64,000 nt of DNA from Pseudopithomyces maydicus (lineage: Eukaryota; Ascomycota; Dothideomycetes; Pleosporales; Didymosphaeriaceae): NCBI GenBank assembly GCA_026873275.1, contig JANTUC010000009.1, positions 1,550,001 to 1,614,000 on the forward strand, written 5' to 3'. Below are positions 45,214-54,861 of this stretch, one piece after another; the stretch's first letter is position 1, and the number at the start of each line of letters is the position of its first letter. The position numbers were made by a program, and so were the translations under genes. The notes under the pieces were generated by a model. It was given only the letters and a program-made list of their open reading frames with translations. It ran no database searches and was not told where the DNA came from.

Positions 45214-45951
45214 TTAGCGACGACCACTGTGGCGATATATCAAGTCGCGCATAGACTCCAAATCGTCCGCACGGTCGTTCAAAGCCTCGCAATGGTCCGC
45301 AAACTTGTCCCAAGCTGCCTTGGTCTTCTTCTCCTTCGCCTCTGCAGCTTCTGCGCGCATTTGACGGTAAGGGGACATGGTTCTCGCTTTCAAGTCACCC
45401 GCATTGCTGACTTTCTTCCGCATCTCTCCGATCCTTGCCTTCAAGACCTCGTCTTCACCGCTGCGCTCCTCAACCTCTCCGAGGAGATTCTCCACCTGTA
45501 CGAAGAGCTGGATGTCGTCGCAAGCTTTGTCGATGTCGCTGATTCGGCGATCGTACTGTGCGTGAGCGACTTCGCGAGCGGATTCGTAGCTCTCACGAGA
45601 AGTGACTTCGTCTTGCTTGAGTAGTTCGATCTCGTCAAGCATGTAGTCGCTGCATTTTTTGAGGAGGTTGGTCAGGAGCTCTATGCGGGTGCTGGCGCTT
45701 CCATAGCTGCGCTGCTCCTATGTTAGCATGCACCAAACAATCCAAGTCGGAAGAGAAAAAATTACCTCGGGCTCCTCATTCATCTCACGCTCGCGCGACT
45801 TCAGCTCTTCATACGATTCATTAGCTTTGATCGCCTTCTCAACCATACTCTCGAATAGCTTGCCAAAAGTGTCTTTCCAATTATCGAAGACCCGAATGTT
45901 GCGGTCGTTGTCACGCTTCAGGTCGTCGAGGATTTCTTCAGTTGAAGGCAT
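45214..45951 (-). CDS. Coiled-coil protein of unknown function, copy A
   Basis: Exons 45766-45951 and 45214-45717, phase-0 intron of 48 nt, 229 residues. I do not recognise a named family. The protein is almost entirely helical and charged: MPSTEEILDDLKRDNDRNIR at the start, then SMVEKAIKANESYEELKSRE, a central QYDRRISDIDKACDDIQLFV, ENLLGEVEERS and a Lys/Ala-rich C-terminal coil. It has no signal peptide, membrane segment or catalytic motif. The next gene upstream (copy B) has the same two-exon layout, a phase-0 intron after 56 rather than 62 codons, nearly equal length, and a matching central stretch. The two look like an old tandem duplication. A TTTAAATAAA element at about 46021-46030 could be the TATA box. 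Confidence 0.75.
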
Positions 45952-46386
45952 GATGAATTTGCAGGATGATGAGTGTGTATGCGAAAAGTATGAGCGAGGT
46001 TTCGTAGGGTGAGGGCAGAGTTTAAATAAAAAGGACGAAAGGCGTTTGCTGGACGAGAACGGCTTAGCGCGTGATCGCCTGAGTAGTCGAGGAAGGTGCG
46101 ATGGGGGTAGTGAGGTGAGAGGAAACATCCAGCTCAGTATGTGGGACAGTAAAAGCCCGTTTTGATCACTGCATCAATGCTTGTTTCCAGGAGACGGAGC
46201 GGAAAGGGAGATTATTTGGATTTTTCAATGATTTGGTCTGGGTAGTTACAATACTTGATACCTAGTCGCAATGATGCTCATCCTCCAACCCCAAAGAAAC
46301 ACCAGATACGGGTCAAACTGTTCTCATCCTCCAATCCCCAGAGAAACATCAGAGAGATCCTGACAAACAAATCCGAGTCGAACTGC
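45952..46386. promoter_or_regulatory. Promoter of copy A / 3' flank of copy B
   Basis: Carries a TATA-like element, reading TTTATTTAAA on the minus strand, about 70 bp upstream of the copy A start. The rest is the downstream flank of copy B. Confidence 0.4.
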
Positions 46387-47185
46387 TCAAGACGACTTCG
46401 TTGTCAGGTGCTCCAGCCGAGTCAAAAACATCTTGGACATAGAGTCCAGATTGTTCCATCGCGCATTGAGATCACCCGTCTCTTTGACGTACTTGGCCTC
46501 CGCCTGGGCTATGGCTGTATCCCTGATCTCAGCCTCATTCCTGCCTCCATGAATGTCCATGCAGGTTCTATCCAGGTGCGCTTGTCCGTTGCTGATCTGG
46601 TTCATCTTGGCCATTGTATCTGCGCGCCACTCTTGACTCGTAGGTGCCATATCCATATAGGTGAGGACCTCGTGTAGGAGGTTCGTGGTATGTTTGAACA
46701 CAATTCCTGTATTGACCAACAGGTTAACGTTGGCGATGTTGCGCTGGTAGACGTTCTTTGCGTCTTCGACCGCACTGCGTAGCGATTGTAGCTGGCTTCC
46801 GCATCTTTTCCGCAAGTCATCATCTCCGCAGTGATCCACTGGCCAGTCATGCGGATCAGTTCGATCGTAGTCGAGTTGCTATCAGAGACGTCTTTTCCGA
46901 GCTAGCTTAATGTTAACACTTGATCTCGTGGTATTATGCGTATAGCGATTTGCCGATGTTATTGGTGCATCGGAGCGACCGAATTTCCAAAAATCGCTGC
47001 TCGACTGTGTCACTTACTGCGCTCATCGCCTCCTTGAGCTCTTCCAGTGCGATCCTGCGCTTCTGGAACTCCGTCATCATGCCATCGAAAAAAGATGCTG
47101 AACCGCCTCGCATCTTTGCGAGGGCCTCGATCTCAATAACGCTGTCCTTGCAGAGCGCATCCAATGTGCGAGTAGATGATTCCAT
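46387..47185 (-). CDS. Coiled-coil protein of unknown function, copy B
   Basis: Exons 47018-47185 and 46387-46878 with a phase-0 intron of 139 nt, 219 residues. The N-terminus MESSTRTLDALCKDSVIEIE and FFDGMMTEFQKRRIALEELK is helical. The second exon has QLDYDRTDPHDWP, then QLQSLRSAVEDAKNVYQRNI, VFKHTTNLLHEVLTYMD and a C-terminal coil ending LEHLTTKSS. The segment VYQRNI...F....NLLHEV aligns with QYDRRI...F....NLLGEV of copy A, at the same place relative to the intron. The rest has diverged strongly. The intron acceptor GATAG at 46879 was chosen because it alone keeps phase. Function unknown; probably lineage-specific. Confidence 0.72.
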
Positions 47186-47860
47186 GATAATTCGATTTGG
47201 ATTGAAATATAAGCTGAAAGTGAAAACAATATAGAAAGATAGGGTGTGTTGAGAGTTTGAGAAAGTTTGAGAAAGGAGGAGGGAGGGAGGGGAAAGGTGC
47301 GTATATAAATTACCAGTGAGCACGAACCGAGCTACGCAAGATGAGAGGGCACGACCGGTGAGCGGTGAAGGTGAAGGTGAAGGTGAAGGTGAAGTGAAAG
47401 CAAGACTTCGCAACTCACTGAACAGTCGGCTCTTACGCCGTAACTCGTAAATGTCTCACAATCGTAGAAGGGATGATTAACATATATAAGATATCAACTA
47501 GCCAAAGCTAAGGAGAGCACTTGAAGCAATATGGCTTTACAGTAGGGACATAAAGTGCAATGATGATGCGGCTGGAACAAGTAACGCCTCAACTCGCCCG
47601 GCCACTGAAAATACTCAGGCCCTACTCGAATGTTGATGTTCGCGATGAACATTTCACTTTGTGAAAATATTGTATGTTGAGTCACTGGATGAGTGATAGT
47701 GTTTTATTGTTCCAACGTATATGTTTCAAGTTGTCCTTCACCTAGTATTGTTCGATCCCGATTTGTTCGATTCGCTCGTTCTAGCGCGCTACTCCATCCA
47801 TATATGTTCCCTCAAATCTTTCCCCAAGCAGAGATGCTGGCCTCCGAATCTCAACGCCGA
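47186..47860. promoter_or_regulatory. Copy B promoter with GGTGAA microsatellite
   Basis: A TATATAAAT element at 47302-47310 (ATTTATATA on the coding strand) lies about 120 bp upstream of the start at 47185, and a GGTGAA repeat at about 47364-47395. The remainder, 47400-47860, is the 3' flank of the next gene; no ORF there looks real. Confidence 0.45.
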
Positions 47861-48598
47861 CTACCCTGAGTAGTAGTTGCCCATCTGGGGACTAGGCCCC
47901 ATGATGTCTTCCGCAAAGCGAACCGTCTTCTTCGCTTTCTTGCTCTTAGACGACTGTAGAGACGCGCTTTCCTGCGCGTCCATTCTCTCGGGGGTCGCCG
48001 TATCGGACAGCGGATATCTATATTTTTCTTGAAGCCGCGCCAGAGCCATCCTTGCATCGTGCACCTCTGTGGAACTCTGCTCCGTCGTCATACGCCGATT
48101 CTGGTCGAACTGCTGCTGCCTCGATTCTTCTTTCTCGAGCCTCTCAACCAGCTTCCACAATCCCAGACGGGTCTTTCGCCACGCCAACTTCAAAGCGTTG
48201 AAGGCATAGGTGGGATTCTCCATTGCATCTACCGGCCACGGTCCTCCATGCTTGGCCCATGCTTCTGATATGGCATTTAAGAAATTGATGCAGTGCTCAA
48301 CTTGACAGACAGGACAGAACGTCTCAGGACGGGCACTGGCATGGAGCTTGTGTCCACACTCGGGCTTGCGTATCTGCATCCGGTTTTGGAACAAGTTTGT
48401 CAGACTGTCCATGCCGACAAGGCTGTTGTTGTAGATGTGGCATTCGGCGAAACGATGGTACTCGTCAGCACTGGAGATATACTCTTTGTGTGGCGATATC
48501 CTTGTGGACTGCTTCTTCTGCCATTCTATAAAGGCGTTGCAGTATGGAGGGAAGAGACAAGTGCAGTGGACTATGGCGCCGTGGGGTAACCAAGCCAT
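47861..48598 (-). CDS. Orphan protein with a Cys/His motif
   Basis: A single-exon frame of 245 residues from the ATG at 48598; the open frame a little further upstream begins with TTG and is not used. I do not recognise the family. The N-terminal part contains CTCLFPPYC and, later, ECGHKLHASARPETFCPVC, whose Cys-x-His and Cys-x2-Cys spacing could bind a zinc ion like half a RING or a zinc ribbon. The C-terminal half is helical and charged (LVERLEKEESRQQQFDQNRR), with a basic SSKSKKAKKTVRFAED patch near the end that could be a nuclear signal. The sequence context suggests a lineage-restricted gene. Confidence 0.6.
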   Translation of the reverse strand: MAWLPHGAIVHCTCLFPPYCNAFIEWQKKQSTRISPHKEYISSADEYHRFAECHIYNNSLVGMDSLTNLFQNRMQIRKPECGHKLHASARPETFCPVCQVEHCINFLNAISEAWAKHGGPWPVDAMENPTYAFNALKLAWRKTRLGLWKLVERLEKEESRQQQFDQNRRMTTEQSSTEVHDARMALARLQEKYRYPLSDTATPERMDAQESASLQSSKSKKAKKTVRFAEDIMGPSPQMGNYYSG

Positions 48599-49318
48599 TT
48601 CGGAGTAGGTGTGCAAGGAGTTAATGTGTTTGTCTAGAAGATGGGCCGTTCGTTAAGCTGGGCGAATGCTTACTGTCGAGAACAATGAGTGGGCACAGTG
48701 GAGTGCGAAAGAGCGTGTGTCGTGTGTCGTAGCAGACATTTGGCGATAGAAGAGAGAATATGTATAAAATTTTGAAACTTGAGAAGTTGAGAGAGCGGCT
48801 GCCTTTGCCTGGAGGTTAAGATCACGGACCAACGGTTTCCATTGGCGCCTCTTAAATCTTGACACTCGTGCCCTTCGGTCTACTTTTCTGTTGTGTATTT
48901 TTACATTCCGAGTTGAAGACTAAGTCGTTTACACCTCTCGAGCTGGGAATACGGAATCATAAGCTGAGATCGTGTAACCAGCTCGAGGTAAATCTGCACC
49001 CATGCCTCTCAGAGAAACAGTACCATGTCGTTTGTAACATATGAATACATGCGGGTGCCTAAAATATAAACGGGACGCGGAAGCACACATATGGATTGCA
49101 CTGTTTACCATTGAATCGAACAAATCCAATTCCCAGCGACCGACCTGCGTGACAATCATACTACCTGAATCCAGTATCCAAACAAAGGGTATCCGCCGAA
49201 AAAAAAAGAAAAACGCTCAGTAAATAATACAACGAAGTGGAACAACCACCAAAGCAACGCGGCATCCACGCCTTCCCAGCTCATCCTTTTCGTTTCCCTT
49301 CCCAAACCTCTAAATTAA
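48599..49318. other. Intergenic, no gene seen
   Basis: The upstream flank of the orphan gene and the downstream flank of the membrane protein gene, both on minus. A-rich at 49198-49212. No supported ORF. Confidence 0.35.
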
Positions 49319-50553
49319 TCACCTCCCAAATCCATCCACGCCCTTCACGCCCAACCCCACCTTCCCATTATCCTGCTCCGCAGGCAACTCCATCGCATGC
49401 ACCGCCTGCATCTCATACACATCCTGTCCGCCCGCGCCCCGACTCTGGCCATAGTCATGTGCCGGCTTCTCATGCGCGTACACGGTTCCGGGTAACACCT
49501 GGCTATTATTGTAATCCCCCATGTTATACGCGCCCTGGTTCCCAGCCTGATAGTAGGGCGCCCCACTGCCCATGTCGTCCTCAACCTGGTGCGCGTCCTT
49601 GGGGATATCGTTTGCGCTCCGCCGGCGACGAAGCAGGAACCACACGAGTGCCACGATGGCCGCGAGACCGACGCACCCGCCGATCGTGGCGCCGACAATG
49701 GCGCCGACGGGGGCGCTGTTTGAAGGTAAGGGCGCCGCTGATGAGAGTCCGGACGAGGAGCCGCCCGCGGAAGCGTCTGAGGATGAGGAGGAGTCCGAGT
49801 TGGATGATGAGGAGGCGCTGGAGGAGTGGTCCGAGGAGAGAGATTCCGAGGTCGTGGGGCAGCCGACTATGGTGGGGGAGGTGAGTGCCCAGCCGTCGAT
49901 GGGGTGGGCAAAGGCCTGTCCGCCGCTGGTGCTTTGGCTGAAGGCGCCGCTGGCGGTGTCGCCTTTTTCGTCGAATTTGACGACGGGGACGGCGGTCTTG
50001 ACGGGGAGGTCGCTGTAGCAGGTACCGCCGTAGGCAGGGCGGTCTGGGTCGACGGTTGTGTCGGGTGGGTGGAAGAGGTAGTCACTTTGAATTGAGCGTT
50101 AGTTTGCGCGAGATTCATGTAGATGTATATGATATCTTTTTCGTGAGACACTTACGAGGGACAGCATGCGATGTAATTTCTTGACTGCGCAAACATGGTG
50201 CACCAGTTCTTCGGGCACGCAAATGGGCTCATCGCCGGCACTATTGATGAGGACAGTAGTGTGCCGCCTGCATTGGTGATTGTGACTGGTGTGTATGATT
50301 CGAGAAATTCTGATGGGTAGCATGCCGCAACTGTATTATTGGGAACTGGTACGGGTTCGTTCGCCCATATGAAACTGGCCGGCGGCAGCATGGAAAGAAT
50401 GTTTTCGTAACATGAGGTTGGTCCGGAGAAGGTCGATGTTAGAGCGACTACGTCCGTGGGCTGGGAAAATTTGGGTTTGACTGTCGTTGCTCGAACCTCC
50501 AGCTGTGGTGCTGCTTTCCTCCGCGCCATCCGCATCTCGTGAGGGCTTGACAT
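49319..50553 (-). CDS. Single-pass membrane protein with Ser-rich ectodomain
   Basis: Exons 50156-50553 and 49319-50084, 387 residues. The N-terminal ~250 residues contain spaced cysteines (TSCYENIL, FACPKNWC, YIACCPS, GGTCYSDLP, IVGCPTT) as in an extracellular domain. A Ser-rich stalk (SSDHSSSASSSSNSDSSSSS) leads to one membrane helix, GAIVGATIGGCVGLAAIVAL, then an RRRR stop-transfer and a ~100-residue cytoplasmic tail with Tyr and Gly. This layout resembles Mid2/WSC-type cell-surface sensors, but the ectodomain is not one I can name. With the first ATG at 50553 there is no clear signal peptide; a hydrophobic stretch is encoded in frame upstream but lacks an ATG, so the true 5' end may be in an unseen exon. 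Confidence 0.72.
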
Positions 50554-52435
50554 GGTTTTTCCTTTGGACGGGACGTCGCCGAGTGAATGGAAAGGAGTCG
50601 TTGTCGTTATAACAAGGAGACCAGTAACTGGAATGAGTAATGTTGCCAATTACTCAAAGGCTGTGGTACTTGTCGTGATACGAATTCACTTCGAGACTTT
50701 CAGTGGGCAGAGGAGAACGGGTGAAAGGGCACCTGTGGGGGGTACATAGACACCGCGTACGCGCCCCTGCGGAGGTTAAGTGGGCTAAAGAACGGGAAGA
50801 TCCATGAGGTTAGTCAGTGAGTCTGGGGCCGATATCAATTGGCCAAGAGCTGTGCAATGGCCCCTAGCGCCGACGCGTGGGCAAGCATTGCATCCACTAG
50901 ATTTTTCTGTCAACGGCTCCGTGTAGATTGGGTTAGATCTCGGTCCTAGCTCGCTAGATGGGACGTCCAAGTCCGAATGTCTCTCCCCAAGATACCTAGG
51001 TACCATCAACGACAACATTGATTCACAGAAGTCTTGAGGAAAATTTGTTATCTTCCGTTGATTATGAATAACGCATTATCAGCGTTTGAACTCGTGTCTG
51101 AGCGCAAACGTAAAGGGACAAGTCATGTCTCCTTGCGACGGATGGTGGTACCAAAGTCATCTCATCGACAAGGATAGTCAGCAACTAGCGTGGAGGCCAA
51201 AAGCTGTAACTTCGGCACGACCAGCCACGATTAGATTGCCACACCTGCGTCCGAGCTGAGCTGACCATACTATTGGCGCAAAATTCTAGCTATTCACTCA
51301 CTGCACGACGGCGAAGTCCATTATACGACGAGGCGTTATTACTGAAATACTGCGCTGTGTAACCTCTGCTCGAGGTACCTCAGCATGCAGACACACATTG
51401 TCCGAAGGCTACATACAGTAAAAAATTCGACAGCTACCAACGGCCACACCGGTCCGGAGATAGGCACAGAAGGAGTAACATCTTGACTCGAGCAGCTGGT
51501 AGGGTGAAGGAAAAGGTAATCATATGGTGGGTCGAAATAATCGCCGACCCGAATGGAACCCTTGTGTTTACTGTCCAGGCCCCAAGCATGTGCGTACGTG
51601 CGTACTCGTTTAGTTGGAATATCCCCACAGTTTACAAATCATCCTACCTCTTTCCTGGGTAGGAATTAATCCTTCGATGCTCAATCTCAAGAGCATCAGC
51701 ATCGGCTGGAAGTTTGTCACGCCGAACCACGCATGATGATGCGTTTGGTCATCAAATTTATTTGAGGGGTGGCGAACGCGAGACACGACTATTTTCGGCG
51801 TGCCTGGCTTGCGGCGGCAGGACGTTGCAGGGATATCTCTCCTTGCAAGGGCCGACAGAAAAGCAAAGATCGGCCTTACCGCGCCGGTCGATTATGCTTG
51901 TCCGAGGTGCAGCTGCTAGGCCTTCCATCCAGATCTCACACGGGCTTTGAACTTGATCCGAACTGTACTTCTAATAACCTTATTTGAACAGCTTGACGTT
52001 CCAATTCGATCTACGCCGTGGTGCTGGAATCGGACATTTAACGGTGCCGTCCCAACATGCAATTCCCTCATTCCTTGCGTCTAGATCGTCATTGGCTGGT
52101 ATCGGGGTAATTTGTCTAGGTATTCACGACGATAATTGAAGGACTCGAACAGCTCGACATTCCGGTGATGCTGGAATCAGACATTTAGCAGTACTGTCCC
52201 AACATGCTCCTCCGCCCATTCGATGCATCTAATCTGCCATTGGCTGGTGTCAGAATGATCTGATTAGATCCTCACGATGATAACTGAACTACTGACTTCA
52301 ACCTACGCCAACCTACTCTGCACACGAATTCCCCATCATCAACCAGGAACATATTTAATTCAGAACATCCAATCACACAATCATTTACACCGACCTTCCA
52401 CCCATAAGCAAGACTCCACCTCTAACGTACACCCT
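50554..52435. other. 1.9-kb gene-free region with a tandem duplication
   Basis: No coding ORF. It contains the promoter of the membrane protein gene at the left and an old duplicated segment at 51986-52287 on the right. Confidence 0.45.
51986..52287 (+). repeat. Diverged tandem duplication, ~150-bp unit
   Basis: Copy 1 runs from 51986 to 52140 and copy 2 from 52147 to 52287. Shared blocks include GAACAGCT-GAC, GCTGGAATC, GACATTTA, GTCCCAACATGC, CATTGGCTGGT and CGATAA-TGAA. Most mismatches are transitions, and small indels separate the blocks. No ORF. Confidence 0.75.
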
Positions 52436-53552
52436 CTACAACTTCGCCTTCCCCTCGCCCACCACCACCGCCCTCCCATTCGTCAACACCGTCTTCCCCC
52501 CTCCACCCTCACAATAAACCTCACCTCGTCCCCTCCCACCTTCCACATCTCGGTAATCAGCTTATCCCCCGGCTTAACCGGCGCCGCAAACCTTGCCTGG
52601 AACTCCTTCAAGTTCTCGGGCCGCGACCCCCCGAACCGCTGCAGCACCGCGTGCGCCGCCGTGTTCCAGCTGAACAGCCCGTGGATGATGGGCCCGCCGA
52701 AGCCCATCTTGACGCCGGGCTCGGGCGTCGCATGCAAGGGGTTGTAGTCGCCGTTGAGGCGGTAGAGGAGCGCGGTTTCGAGGGTGGTTTGCGTGGTGTG
52801 GGTAGCGGTGGGGGGCGTGTTGGCGGGAGGGGGAAGTTTACGGTCTTGGGACCTGCGTGGGGTCAGTATGGATGTATGTGAACTCGCTCGTGGCGGACGC
52901 ATCACGCATGTAGGTAACGTGTGATGGGGTGAATGTCATGTCCTTACCCTTCGGTCCCCCCAGCCTCCCTGCCCAACGTAAAACCCACTGCCCACTTCCC
53001 TCGTGTATACCTCGCCTGTCTCCGCATCGACGAGTACTTTCTCCGTCTCCACGACGGTCCCGGGCTTCCCCTTGTCATACACGCCCAGCACCTTACTCCT
53101 CACCTCGAACTTCCGCCCCTCGCTCGTCACGGGGATGGGCTTCAGGAACTGCAGCTTGCGCTCGCCATCGAGCACGTGCTTGGTGTCGAACTTGGGCACG
53201 CCCGCGATGGGCGTGCTGTCCGAGCGGGCGTAGAAGTCGATGACTTCCGAGTCGGTGTGCTTGAAGGGGAGGATGATGGGGTAGGTGGGGAAGGCGGCGA
53301 AGTTTGGGTTCAGTTCCTGGGTGTGTGTGTGAGCTTTGGGTCTGATACCGGGCCGGGGGGATGAGAGGATGGGGAGAAGGCTGCATGTATGGGAGTAACA
53401 GAGCTGTGATTCTACACACGTACATAAAGAAAGTGAAGCTCATCCGGATACGTCGCCCCGATGCTCGCCGCGAAAAGCAACAAATCCCTCTTCTTCCACG
53501 CGACCTCGAAGGTCGGGAACTCGAAACCCACGCCGGGACCCTGTTCGCCCAT
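52436..53552 (-). CDS. MaoC-type hydratase/dehydratase (three apparent frameshifts)
   Basis: A double-hotdog enzyme of the peroxisomal 2-enoyl-CoA hydratase-2 type, which adds water to trans-2-enoyl-CoA in beta-oxidation. Exons are 53424-53552, 52948-53316 and 52436-52852. Visible motifs are the N-terminal VAWKKRDLLLFAASIGA, the first hotdog around FDTKHVLDGERKL, and the catalytic hydratase-2 motif in YRLNGDYNPLHATPE and GFGGPIIHGLFSWN (conserved Asp, Asn and His). The frame breaks at three G/C runs: 52956-52961, 52829-52833 and 52496-52501. One missing base in each restores WGGPKGPKTVNFPPPAN and VEGGKTVLTNGRA, and the phases close at 305 residues. The restored end is GEGKAKL, a plausible PTS1-like KL/AKL tripeptide. 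It could instead be a decaying gene, but the errors are the same kind seen across the window. Confidence 0.82.
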
Positions 53553-54861
53553 GATTTCACGCTAACAGATCACAATGAAGTAAGTCTGGGATGCTAAAAG
53601 ATAAATTGCCTGATTTAAACAGGACTGCGATAGGGATTGCTCAGGTATGCGGCGAGGTTTTGGAGAGACAAGGACTATATGTCTTACGACTCTCGTTGCG
53701 GGGCGGTAAACCAAGTCCTGGAGCTTAGGCGGAGCTCGACGGAGTTTTGCCGAGGTCGAATTCGCGCCCGCAGCAGGGCCGCTCAGGCTTAAATGAGGCT
53801 AGCTCCACGTGGTCAGAAAGTGCCCGGGCCAAGGTGATCCCGGTAAAGAAAGAGCGATGTCGGATGTGAGGTTGTTTGTTTTGGATGCAGAGGGGATGAT
53901 GTGGACGATGGGATGGAGCACTTGAGATTACATAGTTATGCCATATTGCTCTAGACCATATGTAGTAAAAGCTCTAGGTGGATCGAGATGGTGTACGTAA
54001 AGGGTGCTGGTGGGTGGCTGTGCGTGTCCTGGAGTCATAGACCTACCTATGTAGAAAGCATACATGCACGAATGTGGCAACTGAGGTCCTGGCCCCCGAT
54101 TGTGTCTGTAGCAGAGCAGCGACGTTGCAATAAACAAGAAGACAAAACACTTGAGACCTAGATAACGAATTCGATAAAATCATGCTGATAGTTACCAATT
54201 TCGATATGTACAGTTCATTGCCAAACGGCATCCTAAGCTATCTCTGAGAGAAGGACGATGCGCGTTCGCAGGTAACACTATGCTCGTCGCTCGTCAGGTG
54301 AACCTGGGAAAAGCTCCAAGCTGAAAAACCTCGGTCGAACCAAAAAAAAACCTGACATGTCGACGAAAGCTCAGTATGCTCCGGACGAGTTCCCACGCAA
54401 TGCATTTGCATAACCCCAATAAACTCCAAAATTTGTGTGCGCGCAAAATCCGACAGTGACTCCTGTTCCGAATAAACTAAAGGCTATGCCGCAGGTTGAA
54501 GGAGTGATCCGAGTCCAAGCACTCGGTAGAGAAGAAGAGCTCAGTCAATATGGCATGTTGCACCCGTACGGTAATGGTGACGGGCACAATCATTCAGACG
54601 AAAATAGAGTCCTAGTGCCTATCTGGACATGAGCCGGAGAGGCATTGATCAATTTGAAGCCCTGCCAGGCTAAAAGTTAGGGTATCCAGAACAATTCTTA
54701 GATGAATGGGTCCATGATATTGCCCAAGGCTAAGTTTTCATAACACTCATAACAAGCGAAAGAGAACGCTAAAAGACTTTTCGCGAAAGTGCCTCGAGAT
54801 ACAGAGATGGTGAGAGCCCGGATGAATATGAAAGCGGTATCGAATCGATGGGTAGGTTTCA
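53553..54861. other. 1.3-kb intergenic region, no gene seen
   Basis: Promoter side of the hydratase gene and 3' flank of SCH9. The short ORFs show no motif. No repeat recognised. Confidence 0.4.
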
